A stretch of DNA of 33,527 bases. It comes from Candidatus Saccharibacteria bacterium (GTDB lineage: Bacteria; Patescibacteriota; Saccharimonadia; Saccharimonadales; DTSZ01). Both the position numbers and the translations under genes were made by a program. Below are positions 6,870 to 13,300 of this stretch, in pieces; position 1 is the stretch's first letter, and each line of letters starts with the position of its first letter. Location of the stretch: assembly GCA_012965045.1 (NCBI GenBank), contig DTSZ01000001.1:876024-909550 (forward strand), given 5' to 3'. Below the pieces are notes generated by a model, which made no database searches, was not told the DNA's origin, and was given only the letters and a program-made list of their open reading frames with translations.

Positions 6870-7262
6870 TTAGAAACTATCAAAACGTAGCGCGGCTTTT
6901 TTGTCGTAGTTACGCAGTGATTCAGCAACCACTTTATGTAGCTGGCTTGAATATATAGTTGACTTAGGGGTGACACTAATATGTGCAACTATATTTTGGC
7001 CGAGCATATCTATTTCATCCCCCTGAAGGGTAGCCGCGGCAAGGGCTTTGTCGATGCTCCGTAGTAGTTTGTAGTAAGAAAAGTGCTCTTGTTTCCCAGA
7101 GCGCTTAATAACACGCACTTGACTAAGGTCGGGTGCTTCTTTAGTTGTAAACAGTTGCTTACACTGAGCACACGACCTTCTGCGCCATATATGGTTAAAA
7201 GTTTTTGGTTTTCGCGAATTAACAACGTTGGTCTGGTTGTGAGAGCAGTATAAGCAGTTCAT
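6870..7262 (-). CDS. nrdR: NrdR-like repressor (zinc ribbon and ATP-cone)
   Basis: 130 residues. NrdR represses ribonucleotide reductase genes in response to ATP and dATP. The zinc ribbon is complete: C3 and C6 in CLYC, C31 and C34 in CAQC, with the usual RRR before the second pair (27-29). The ATP-cone starts at about residue 47 with VRVIKRSGKQEHFSYYKL. The protein is shorter than the usual 145-155 residues and ends in ALRFDSF where relatives continue with a tail of the type ASVYRQF, so the C-terminal helix is reduced. No ribonucleotide reductase gene or NrdR box was found in the window, so the target lies elsewhere. Confidence 0.85.
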   Translation of the reverse strand: MNCLYCSHNQTNVVNSRKPKTFNHIWRRRSCAQCKQLFTTKEAPDLSQVRVIKRSGKQEHFSYYKLLRSIDKALAAATLQGDEIDMLGQNIVAHISVTPKSTIYSSQLHKVVAESLRNYDKKAALRFDSF

Positions 7263-7337
7263 GACAACATATTGACATCATACTATTATTTTTACCAGTG
7301 GAAATGTGTGGATTACTCGTGGGATAAGTGGGATCTA

Positions 7338-7460
7338 CTACTGTTGTTTCTTGGATTTTCGGTTTAGTCGAGTCTTAATAGACGCGCTTTTGTTGCTCGT
7401 AAGTTCCTCGTAAAAAAGAGGAAAGTTAAGTAGCTTGCTGGATTTCTTTATATCATTCAT
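7338..7460 (-). CDS. Possible 40-residue basic protein
   Basis: In the 336-bp gap between nrdR and tRNA-Val, the minus strand has an ATG (7458-7460) and an open frame to TAG at 7338-7340. The product begins MNDIKKSSKLLNFPLF and ends KTRLNRKSKKQQ, lysine and serine rich. There is no Shine-Dalgarno, but many genes here lack one. I do not recognise it, and it could be a chance frame. The rest of the gap holds nothing I can name beyond the tRNA-Val promoter. Confidence 0.3.
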   Translation of the reverse strand: MNDIKKSSKLLNFPLFYEELTSNKSASIKTRLNRKSKKQQ

Positions 7461-7577
7461 AGGATAATAAATTAACATAAAAACAAATAAAACACAAGCA
7501 GAACATACATAACTAGCACAGCTGTACTAGTATGACAATGCTAGTAATAAAATCATCGTTTGTTCTTTTTTATTTCC

Positions 7578-7586
7578 TGCTACAAT
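7578..7586 (+). promoter_or_regulatory. Extended -10 promoter of tRNA-Val
   Basis: TGCTACAAT, ending 12 nt before the first base of the tRNA. A weak -35 (TTTGTT, 7559-7564) stands 16 bp upstream of the TACAAT. The leader and thrS downstream may be read from this promoter too, since no terminator follows the tRNA. Confidence 0.55.
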
Positions 7587-7598
7587 TATCCAGATACA

Positions 7599-7675
7599 GG
7601 ATCCGTAGCTCAGTTGGCTAGAGCGCTTCATTGACGTTGAAGAGGCCAGAGGTTCAAGTCCTCTCGGATCCACCA
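7599..7675 (+). tRNA. tRNA-Val (anticodon GAC), CCA encoded
   Basis: Acceptor GGATCCG pairs fully with CGGATCC; anticodon stem CTTCA/TGAAG with loop TTGACGT gives GAC; T-arm AGAGG-TTCAAGT-CCTCT; discriminator A and encoded CCA (7673-7675). Unlike the Arg and Asp genes it has neither a terminator right after it nor a second copy of its 3' end. Confidence 0.97.
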
Positions 7676-7753
7676 AGCTACGACATAGATTAACCACCTA
7701 TTGAGCTCGCTTATAGCTAGACTGAGCGTTATCAGATGCACAATGAGTATAAT

Positions 7754-7850
7754 GTCCGGTGGAACCTCCTTGAAGTAGTACGACAAGGACCGAGACACGC
7801 GAAAACAGCACGTAATGGATAGTGGCTGAATAGCGTGTTATTTTTATATA
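7754..7850 (+). promoter_or_regulatory. T-box-like antiterminator and terminator-like hairpin before thrS
   Basis: GTC-CGG (7754-7759), the 7-nt TGGAACC (7760-7766) and TCCTTG (7767-7772) face CAAGGA (7784-7789), CCG (7790-7792) and GAC (7794-7796). That is two helices flanking a UGGNACC bulge, the form of a T-box antiterminator, where the UGGN pairs with the free NCCA of an uncharged tRNA. A second hairpin, ACACGC (7795-7800) with GCGTGT (7833-7838) and an inner CAGCAC/GTGGCTG, shares two bases with the first and is followed by a T-rich run. In addition ACCTCCTT (7764-7771) could pair with the thrS ribosome-binding site AAAGGGG. I could not recognise a stem I or specifier loop in the 78 bp after the tRNA, so the call is tentative. 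A TATAAT at 7748-7753 could also be a promoter that excludes any upstream aptamer. Confidence 0.35.
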
Positions 7851-7873
7851 AGACAGCAGTAAAGGGGAAAACA

Positions 7874-9694
7874 ATGGGCGATAGTAGTAAAAACCTAGAA
7901 GCAATGCGACACAGTCTGGCGCATATCACGGCTGCTGCAGTTCAGAAACTATGGCCTGACGCAAAATTTGGCGTCGGACCGGTGGTAGACAATGGCTATT
8001 ATTACGACATAGACCTCGGTGATATACAGATTTCCGAAGACGATTTTAAAAAAATCACCAAAGAAATGAAAAAAATTATTTCAGAAGATCAAACATTCGA
8101 AAAATTAACTATGCCAATTGACGAGGCGATTAACTGGGCGAAAGAAACAAAGCAAGACTATAAGCTAGAGTTGCTACATGATTTACAGCGAGACGGCACA
8201 ACATCCGCTAAAGACATAGACAAGGAACAGCTTGGAATAGGTTCAGAAAGCAGTAAAGTTGACAACGTTTCTTTTTATAAGAATGGTGATTTTACCGACC
8301 TTTGTAGGGGGCCTCATGTTGAGTCTACTGGCATGGTTGGGGCGTTTAAACTTACTAAAGTTGCTGGAGCATATTGGCGAGGCGATGAAACCAAGTCGCA
8401 AATGCAGCGGCTGTACGGGATTGCTTTTGAAACTAAAGAGGACTTAGCTAATTTTCAAAAAGCACAAGAAGAGGCAAAGAAACGCGACCATAGAAAACTC
8501 GGTAAGGAGCTCGACTTGTTTACCTTCAGCGATCTTGTTGGGTCCGGCCTACCTCTGTTTACTCCGCGTGGAACTGTAGTTAAGAATCTACTGTCCCGCT
8601 TAAGCACTCAGCTTCGTTCGCAAATTGGCTTTAAGGAAGTATCGATCCCACACATCACTAAGCAAGACTTGTACGAAACTTCTGGCCACTGGAGTAAATT
8701 CGGCGACGAACTATTTCTTGTAAAAAGTCAGGAAACGTCCGATCAAATGGCCTTGAAGCCAATGAACTGTCCACATCATACTCAGATTTACGCCAGTAAA
8801 CCGCGGAGCTATAAAGACCTGCCGATCATGTACCAGGAAAATACTGTGCAGTATAGAGACGAAAAATCAGGCGAATTACACGGTTTGTCGAGAGTGCGTT
8901 CTATTTCAATCGACGACAACCATGCGTTTGTACGCCCAGATCAGATTGAAGGTATTGCTGAAAAAATTATTACGGCTGCAGTTGAATTATATGAAGTAAT
9001 AGGAATGGATCTTCGTTTCAGACTTTCCTTTAGGGATGATGCAGAGGGATATTTGGGTGATATAGAGAACTGGGAGCAGGCACAGGATCGTTTAGTTCAG
9101 CTTGCTAAGGCTAATAATCTTGACTATTTCATTGAGGAGGGCGAAGCAGCCTTTTATGGTCCAAAAATTGATTTTATTGTTTCGGATGCGCTTGGGCGGG
9201 ATTGGCAAGTTGCGACTCTACAACTTGATTTCGTTCAACCGGAGCGGTTTGGTCTAGAGTATGTTGACGAAGATGGGCAAAAACAAACCCCAGTGATGAT
9301 TCATACAGCACTACTTGGTTCAGCCGAGCGATTTTTGAGCGTGTATATTGAGCACACCAATGGTAAGTTCCCATTTTGGCTTGCGCCGGAACAAATACGA
9401 ATCTTGACTATAAACGATGAAGTAGCAGATTATGTAGATAAAATAACATCGATACTTGACTCGGTAGCACTTATGAAGCCGCTTAAATACAATGAACTAC
9501 GTTATGAAGTTGATAATCGAAGTGAGTCGCTTGGCAAGAAAATACGTGAAGCAAGAAAGCAGCGTGTGCCAATGCTATTTATCGTTGGACCGAAAGACAA
9601 AGACTCTGATGTGGTGAGTGTTCGGGTCGGCGAGAACGAAGAAGTTGTACCTCTGGCTGAGCTACGGTCATTTGTAGAAAAAGGACATGTTTAA
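7874..9694 (+). CDS. thrS: Threonyl-tRNA synthetase lacking the TGS domain
   Basis: 606 residues from ATG at 7874, chosen over an in-frame GTG at 7835 because AAAGGGG is 7 nt upstream. It charges tRNA-Thr in the cytoplasm. The usual N-terminal TGS domain is absent: the protein starts at the N2 editing domain, with HSLAH at 13-17 and CRGPH at 144-148, the editing-site residues. The catalytic core has the zinc ligands C299 (MNCPHH), H350 and H477, motif 2 arginine R328 and motif 3 around LLGSAERF. The anticodon-binding domain spans about 502-606. IHTALLGS replaces the common IHRAILGS. The gene overlaps the next one by 8 bp. Confidence 0.95.
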   Translation: MGDSSKNLEAMRHSLAHITAAAVQKLWPDAKFGVGPVVDNGYYYDIDLGDIQISEDDFKKITKEMKKIISEDQTFEKLTMPIDEAINWAKETKQDYKLELLHDLQRDGTTSAKDIDKEQLGIGSESSKVDNVSFYKNGDFTDLCRGPHVESTGMVGAFKLTKVAGAYWRGDETKSQMQRLYGIAFETKEDLANFQKAQEEAKKRDHRKLGKELDLFTFSDLVGSGLPLFTPRGTVVKNLLSRLSTQLRSQIGFKEVSIPHITKQDLYETSGHWSKFGDELFLVKSQETSDQMALKPMNCPHHTQIYASKPRSYKDLPIMYQENTVQYRDEKSGELHGLSRVRSISIDDNHAFVRPDQIEGIAEKIITAAVELYEVIGMDLRFRLSFRDDAEGYLGDIENWEQAQDRLVQLAKANNLDYFIEEGEAAFYGPKIDFIVSDALGRDWQVATLQLDFVQPERFGLEYVDEDGQKQTPVMIHTALLGSAERFLSVYIEHTNGKFPFWLAPEQIRILTINDEVADYVDKITSILDSVALMKPLKYNELRYEVDNRSESLGKKIREARKQRVPMLFIVGPKDKDSDVVSVRVGENEEVVPLAELRSFVEKGHV

Positions 9695-9989
9695 GCAGAA
9701 GGTAATTAGTGTAGTCAATCAGATACCGTATGGTGCGGTCGCAGCGTATAGTGATGTTGCTGCGCTAGCGGGCAGCCCTGGCGCGGCGCGGGTTGTTGGG
9801 CAGATAGCCAAATATAGCTCTTCAGATGCTCCGTGGCACCGAGTCGTACGGTCAGATGGAACGTTAGCCGAGGGTTTTGCCTGGGGTGGCGCTAAAGCAC
9901 AGCAACGCCTACTGGAAAGCGAAGGCGTAGCATTTTCACCCACAGGTGCAATAGTTGGCTTTGAGTCATTGAGGGGAGTGGCTACATGA
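9687..9989 (+). CDS. Alkyltransferase-like protein (ATL), Trp in place of the active Cys
   Basis: 100 residues, the DNA-binding domain of the O6-alkylguanine-DNA alkyltransferase family. The PCHRVV motif reads PWHRVV (49-54), with W50 for the alkyl-accepting cysteine. The recognition helix is kept (AARVVGQIAKY), as is YGAVAAYSDVA near the start. Known ATL proteins bind O6-alkylguanine without repairing it and hand the lesion to nucleotide excision repair; that role is inferred here. It overlaps thrS by 8 bp and miaA by 4 bp, so all three are translated together, though no functional link to tRNA is obvious. Confidence 0.88.
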   Translation: MFKQKVISVVNQIPYGAVAAYSDVAALAGSPGAARVVGQIAKYSSSDAPWHRVVRSDGTLAEGFAWGGAKAQQRLLESEGVAFSPTGAIVGFESLRGVAT

Positions 9990-10858
9990 AAAACAGCCAC
10001 CCTTTAATCGTTATTGTTGGCGAAACCGCATCTGGAAAGTCGGGTCTTGCTCTTGAGTTAGCGGGTTTGTTTGACGGTGAAATAGTAAACGCTGATGCCT
10101 GGAATGTGTACACTGAAATGAATATAGGCACCGCTAAGCCTAGTGATGTCGAAAGATCAACAATTAAACATCATATAATAGATATAAAAAATCCCAACGA
10201 CGATTATACAGTGGCAGAATTTAAAACAGATGCTCTTGAATCTATTAAGGACATTAGTAGCAGAGGTAAATTGCCGATAATGGTGGGCGGCAATGGCCTA
10301 TACGTAGACAGTGTGTTGTTTGATTACAGTTTTCTACCACCAGGTGAGCCAGGTGAAAGAGAACGACTTAATAAAATGTCCATTGAAGAACTATTACAAA
10401 TAATAGAGTTAAAAAAATATAGCCTCGTCGGCATTGACATAAGAAACAAGCGACGCTTGGTGCGTCTAATTGAAAATAAGGGCAAGCTTCCAGAAAAAAA
10501 AGACATGCGTAAAGACACTTTAGTTATAGGACTAAGAATTTCAAGAACAAAATTGCGCAACAATATTGAAAATAGGGTTGAGGAGATGTTTCGACGGGGT
10601 CTTAGAAAAGAAGTGGACGCGCTTGTAGCAAAATATGGGTGGGAGCCGGAGGCCATGAAAGGTATTGGCTACTATGAGTTTAAGCAGTACTACCAAGGTG
10701 AGCAAAGCATGACTAAGACTAAACAGAGAATCGTTAGTTCGACATTAAAGCTCGCGAAACGACAACGAACATGGTTCAAGAAAAACCAAAATATAGAGTG
10801 GATTGAACACAAAGAACAAGCTTTTGAGAAGGTGCGTAGTTTTTTGAACACACATTAG
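9986..10858 (+). CDS. miaA: tRNA dimethylallyltransferase MiaA
   Basis: 290 residues, close to the usual 300. It adds a dimethylallyl group to A37 of tRNAs reading UNN codons. The P-loop is GETASGKS (12-19) and the next conserved block is NADAWNVYTEMNIGTAKP (from about 34), in which the normal DSxQ is DAWN, a departure at a substrate-binding site. KHHIIDIKNP, the GGNGLYVDSVL segment and a basic C-terminal helix with RQRTWFKKN (RTWF/RQ.TWFR signature) are present. The start overlaps the ATL stop in ATGA. The isoprenoid donor must come from elsewhere; no pathway gene is in the window. Confidence 0.92.
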   Translation: MKNSHPLIVIVGETASGKSGLALELAGLFDGEIVNADAWNVYTEMNIGTAKPSDVERSTIKHHIIDIKNPNDDYTVAEFKTDALESIKDISSRGKLPIMVGGNGLYVDSVLFDYSFLPPGEPGERERLNKMSIEELLQIIELKKYSLVGIDIRNKRRLVRLIENKGKLPEKKDMRKDTLVIGLRISRTKLRNNIENRVEEMFRRGLRKEVDALVAKYGWEPEAMKGIGYYEFKQYYQGEQSMTKTKQRIVSSTLKLAKRQRTWFKKNQNIEWIEHKEQAFEKVRSFLNTH

Positions 10859-10868
10859 AAAACTTTTC

Positions 10869-10877
10869 TGCTACAAT
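10869..10877 (+). promoter_or_regulatory. Extended -10 promoter of the HTH regulator gene
   Basis: TGCTACAAT, identical to the tRNA-Val promoter core, 26 nt before the ATG at 10904, which also has a purine-rich AGGGAAGG ribosome-binding site. Confidence 0.55.
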
Positions 10878-10903
10878 ACTATACGTATAACAGGGAAGGT
10901 AGA

Positions 10904-11512
10904 ATGATTGAGCAGTTGTTTGGTTCAAAGACACGCGTAAAGTTGCTTCATTTGTTCTTTTCAAATCCGAATCGGTCGTTTTACGTGCGGGAAATTACTC
11001 GGAAAATCGACGAACAAATCAATTCGGTTAGAAGAGAATTAGCAAACCTGCTATCTATTGGCCTTATTTCATCAGAGAACACCGACAACAAGCTATATTA
11101 TGAAGTTGACCAGAACTATCAACACTACGCGCCGCTTAGACAGATCTTTACACACATAACTGATTCTGAACATGTTGATGATTCCGATAACTCAAAGCGG
11201 TTCCGAGAGATTGGTTCCGTTAAAAAAGTTTTCTTGCTGGGGTTTTTTGTACGAGACGACAGCGCACTAGTTGATCTTTTTATTGTAGGGGATGTTAATC
11301 AAGTTAAGCTTGATAAACTAGTTAAAGAACTAGAAAAAGAAGAAGGCAAAGAGGTACGATATACTGTCTTGGACCCTGATGATTATGAGTACAGAAAGAA
11401 GATTGGGGACAGGTTTGTTACCCAGATTCTGGAGAGCAAGAAGTCGATCATTATCGATGTAAAAAAATCATCGCCAAAAAAGACTAAACAGGTAAAACAG
11501 GAGAAAAAATAG
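10904..11512 (+). CDS. Winged-helix transcriptional regulator
   Basis: 202 residues. The N-terminal 80 form a winged helix: RVKLLHLFFSNPNRSFYVRE, then ITRKIDEQINSVRRELANL as the recognition region and a wing with a short hairpin. The middle (about 100-165) reads like the degenerate nucleotidyltransferase-like domain found behind such helices (VKKVFLLGFFVRDDSALVDL, FIVGDV). The end is lysine rich, as in a nucleic-acid-binding tail. Target and ligand are unknown. It ends 2 bp before the next gene, so the pair is probably one functional unit. Confidence 0.75.
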   Translation: MIEQLFGSKTRVKLLHLFFSNPNRSFYVREITRKIDEQINSVRRELANLLSIGLISSENTDNKLYYEVDQNYQHYAPLRQIFTHITDSEHVDDSDNSKRFREIGSVKKVFLLGFFVRDDSALVDLFIVGDVNQVKLDKLVKELEKEEGKEVRYTVLDPDDYEYRKKIGDRFVTQILESKKSIIIDVKKSSPKKTKQVKQEKK

Positions 11513-11514
11513 GT

Positions 11515-12150
11515 ATGGATTTTCAATATTTAGGCGCAAACTGTATTAAGGCAGAAATCGCAAAAGCTACTTTCATAATCGATCCTTCGCAAAATGCACA
11601 AGGTGTGACAAAAAAGCTTGTAGAAAAGTCTCACATTTTAGTTTCTGGGATGTATCCAGTTGAAAAACCAGCAGTTGACGAGACTCTGTTCTTAGATTTT
11701 CCTGGTGAGTATGAAATTGATGGGGTAGCATTAAAGGGCATTCAGACAAAGAGTCATACCGATGTTCATGAGAGCGACGCAGATAGCAATGTTATCTACA
11801 CACTGCGCACTAATAGTTTGAGTCTGTGCGTAATGGGGAATCCGACCAGCGATTTAAGCGAAGAGGTTTTTGAGCAAATAGGCACTGTTGATATATTGGT
11901 CGTACCTGTTGGAGGTGGTGGATTTACCCTCGATGCTAAGGCCGCTAACAAAATAGTGAAACAAATCGAACCTTCTGCCTGTATTGTGACTCACTTTGAC
12001 GAATCAAAATCATCATATGACATGCCCCAATTGAGCTATAAAGATTTCTTTGACGAAGTAGGTAGTGGCGAGCTGGTGTCTGATCAGAAACTAAAAATTA
12101 AAGCAAAAGACTTGCAGGATGGCCTACAAGTCTTTGCTTTGAAAGTATAA
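11515..12150 (+). CDS. Metallo-beta-lactamase-fold protein without the metal motif
   Basis: 211 residues with the strand order of UlaG-like proteins: MDFQYLGANCIKAEIAKATF, then FIIDPS, SHILVSG, the FPGEYEIDGVAL segment and VDILVVPVGGGGFTLDAKAA, ending with CIVTHFDES. The HxHxDH metal-binding motif that should follow the second block is replaced by SGMYPVEKP, so hydrolase activity is unlikely. It may be a binding or regulatory protein working with the winged-helix gene just upstream. It is convergent with rpmB, 13 bp apart, without a visible terminator. Confidence 0.75.
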   Translation: MDFQYLGANCIKAEIAKATFIIDPSQNAQGVTKKLVEKSHILVSGMYPVEKPAVDETLFLDFPGEYEIDGVALKGIQTKSHTDVHESDADSNVIYTLRTNSLSLCVMGNPTSDLSEEVFEQIGTVDILVVPVGGGGFTLDAKAANKIVKQIEPSACIVTHFDESKSSYDMPQLSYKDFFDEVGSGELVSDQKLKIKAKDLQDGLQVFALKV

Positions 12151-12163
12151 TTTTACAGTTCGT

Positions 12164-12355
12164 TTAAAGAATGCCTTTTTTCTTTAAGGTTCTTATACCT
12201 TTTGCACTTACTTTTAACGTTGTCTTTTTACCATCAATAACCACCCTCTTAGTTTGAAGGTTGGGTTTCCAGATTTTTTGGGTTTTTCGCTGGGAGTTAC
12301 TAACATTGTGACCAAATTGTTTGGTCTTCCCAGTTACTTCACATTTGTATGCCAT
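12164..12355 (-). CDS. rpmB: 50S ribosomal protein L28
   Basis: 63 residues: MAYKCEVTGKTKQFGHNVS followed by RKTQKIWKPNLQTKRV and a basic C-terminus, the whole L28 length and pattern. The two-cysteine zinc-binding form is not seen; there is one cysteine, at residue 5. The ATG (12353-12355) touches a 32-bp palindrome that covers the promoter -10 and the AGGTG ribosome-binding site, which points to control at this gene. It is a single-gene unit. Confidence 0.95.
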   Translation of the reverse strand: MAYKCEVTGKTKQFGHNVSNSQRKTQKIWKPNLQTKRVVIDGKKTTLKVSAKGIRTLKKKGIL

Positions 12356-12412
12356 AGTATTTCACCTGTTACAAGGTGAAATACTACAGTAAAAGTGGTT
12401 AAATAGTCAATG
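12355..12412 (-). promoter_or_regulatory. rpmB promoter covered by a 13-bp-arm palindrome
   Basis: On the minus strand a TTGACT -35 stands 18 bp before TAGTAT (-10, 12381-12386). TAGTATTTCACCT (12355-12367, plus strand) and AGGTGAAATACTA (12374-12386) form a perfect inverted repeat with a 6-bp centre. It spans from the -10 to the A of the start codon and includes the AGGTG ribosome-binding site. If transcription starts about 7 nt after the -10, only the inner part would be in the RNA, so a DNA operator is at least as likely as an RNA hairpin. Confidence 0.55.
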
Positions 12413-12433
12413 CAATATCTAATTTGAGGCAAA

Positions 12434-13072
12434 ATGGATTCTACATTTTTATTGATAATTATCGGTTTAGGAACAATTTTATTTTCTTCGATCGTTCATG
12501 AGATTACTCACGCATTTGTTAGCGATAGGCTCGGTGATGATACGGCTCGTCATTTAGGCAGGCTTAGCTTCAACCCATTGGTCCATATTGATCCCTTTGG
12601 CTCAATTCTTTTACCATCTTTTTTATTGTTTATTAACATCATTGGAGGAGTGCCGGTACCTATATTTGGAGCGGCCAAACCAGTACCATTCAATCCGTAT
12701 AGGCTTAAGTTTGGCGAATATGGGCCAGCAATAGTTGCTGTAGCCGGACCGCTTAGTAATCTACTCATGGCATTCTTAGTTGGCTTCGGCATAAGCCTTG
12801 CGGGTGTTGACGCTTCATCAATGCTGTTTGAGCTGTCTAGCTTATTTATACTCATTAACCTTGGCTTCTTTGTGTTTAACATGATTCCGTTTCCACCTCT
12901 TGACGGCTCACGGTTGCTGTATTCGTTTGCACCAGAGAGTGTTAGGCGGCTTATGGAGTCGATCGAACGCCAAGGGTTGTTTGCTATCGCGTTATTGTTA
13001 GTCTTCTTTCAAGGTCCGCTATCTCAGTTTATGAGTGAATCAATCTTTTTTCTGTATAGGCTAATGCTATAA
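12434..13072 (+). CDS. Site-2-protease family intramembrane metalloprotease (M50)
   Basis: 212 residues with five or so membrane segments. The zinc site is complete: HEITH at 22-26 and the third ligand in NMIPFPPLDGS (D157). The segment RLSFNPLVHIDPFGSILLP after the HExxH is typical of the small rhomboid-sized M50 group without a PDZ domain. Such proteases cleave membrane-embedded regulators, but the substrate is unknown. GAGG at 12425-12428 serves the ATG. It is divergent from rpmB and a promoter for the next gene follows its stop. Confidence 0.88.
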   Translation: MDSTFLLIIIGLGTILFSSIVHEITHAFVSDRLGDDTARHLGRLSFNPLVHIDPFGSILLPSFLLFINIIGGVPVPIFGAAKPVPFNPYRLKFGEYGPAIVAVAGPLSNLLMAFLVGFGISLAGVDASSMLFELSSLFILINLGFFVFNMIPFPPLDGSRLLYSFAPESVRRLMESIERQGLFAIALLLVFFQGPLSQFMSESIFFLYRLML

Positions 13073-13080
13073 AGCTTGGT

Positions 13081-13300
13081 TATAATGGAGTAGTCATCAC
13101 TCCTAGCTATGTGTATATTTTCCTGAATATTCATATGTAGGGAGTTCAATATTTTGGGCAGCCGTGGTTGCCCAGTGAGAACACCCACCTGGTTCGCGCC
13201 AGGAAAAAACCGGTTGGGGGTGATGGCGTAATGCCATAGCAGCCTATAGTAGGTCTGGGGCAGCAGTCACCACATACAGTTAGCGCAAAGAGGAGCCAAC
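13081..13300 (+). promoter_or_regulatory. Promoter and long structured leader of the Nudix-RNase HI gene
   Basis: TATAAT at 13081-13086 begins a leader of about 208 nt without a gene. Its 5' part is a long hairpin (ACTCC 13099-13103 with GGAGT 13141-13145, with further pairing inside). The remainder can fold as a branched domain: closing helix TGCCCAG (13169-13175) with CTGGGGCA (13255-13262); arms CACCC/GGGTG (13182-13186 with 13218-13222) topped by CCTGG/CCAGG (13188-13203), ATGGC/GCCAT (13223-13237) and CCTA/TAGG (13243-13253). TGCCC can instead pair with GGGCA at 13156-13160. CTCCT (13100-13104) is complementary to the AGGAG ribosome-binding site at 13291-13295. It looks like a cis-regulatory RNA; I match it to no known class. 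Confidence 0.45.

Noticed and set aside
13146-13300. SRP (4.5S) RNA or 6S RNA in the leader of the Nudix-RNase HI gene
   Set aside because: AGGTCTGGGGCAGCAG recalls the SRP loop, but the GGAA tetraloop and the symmetrical internal loop are missing; no 6S-like long hairpin with central bubble.
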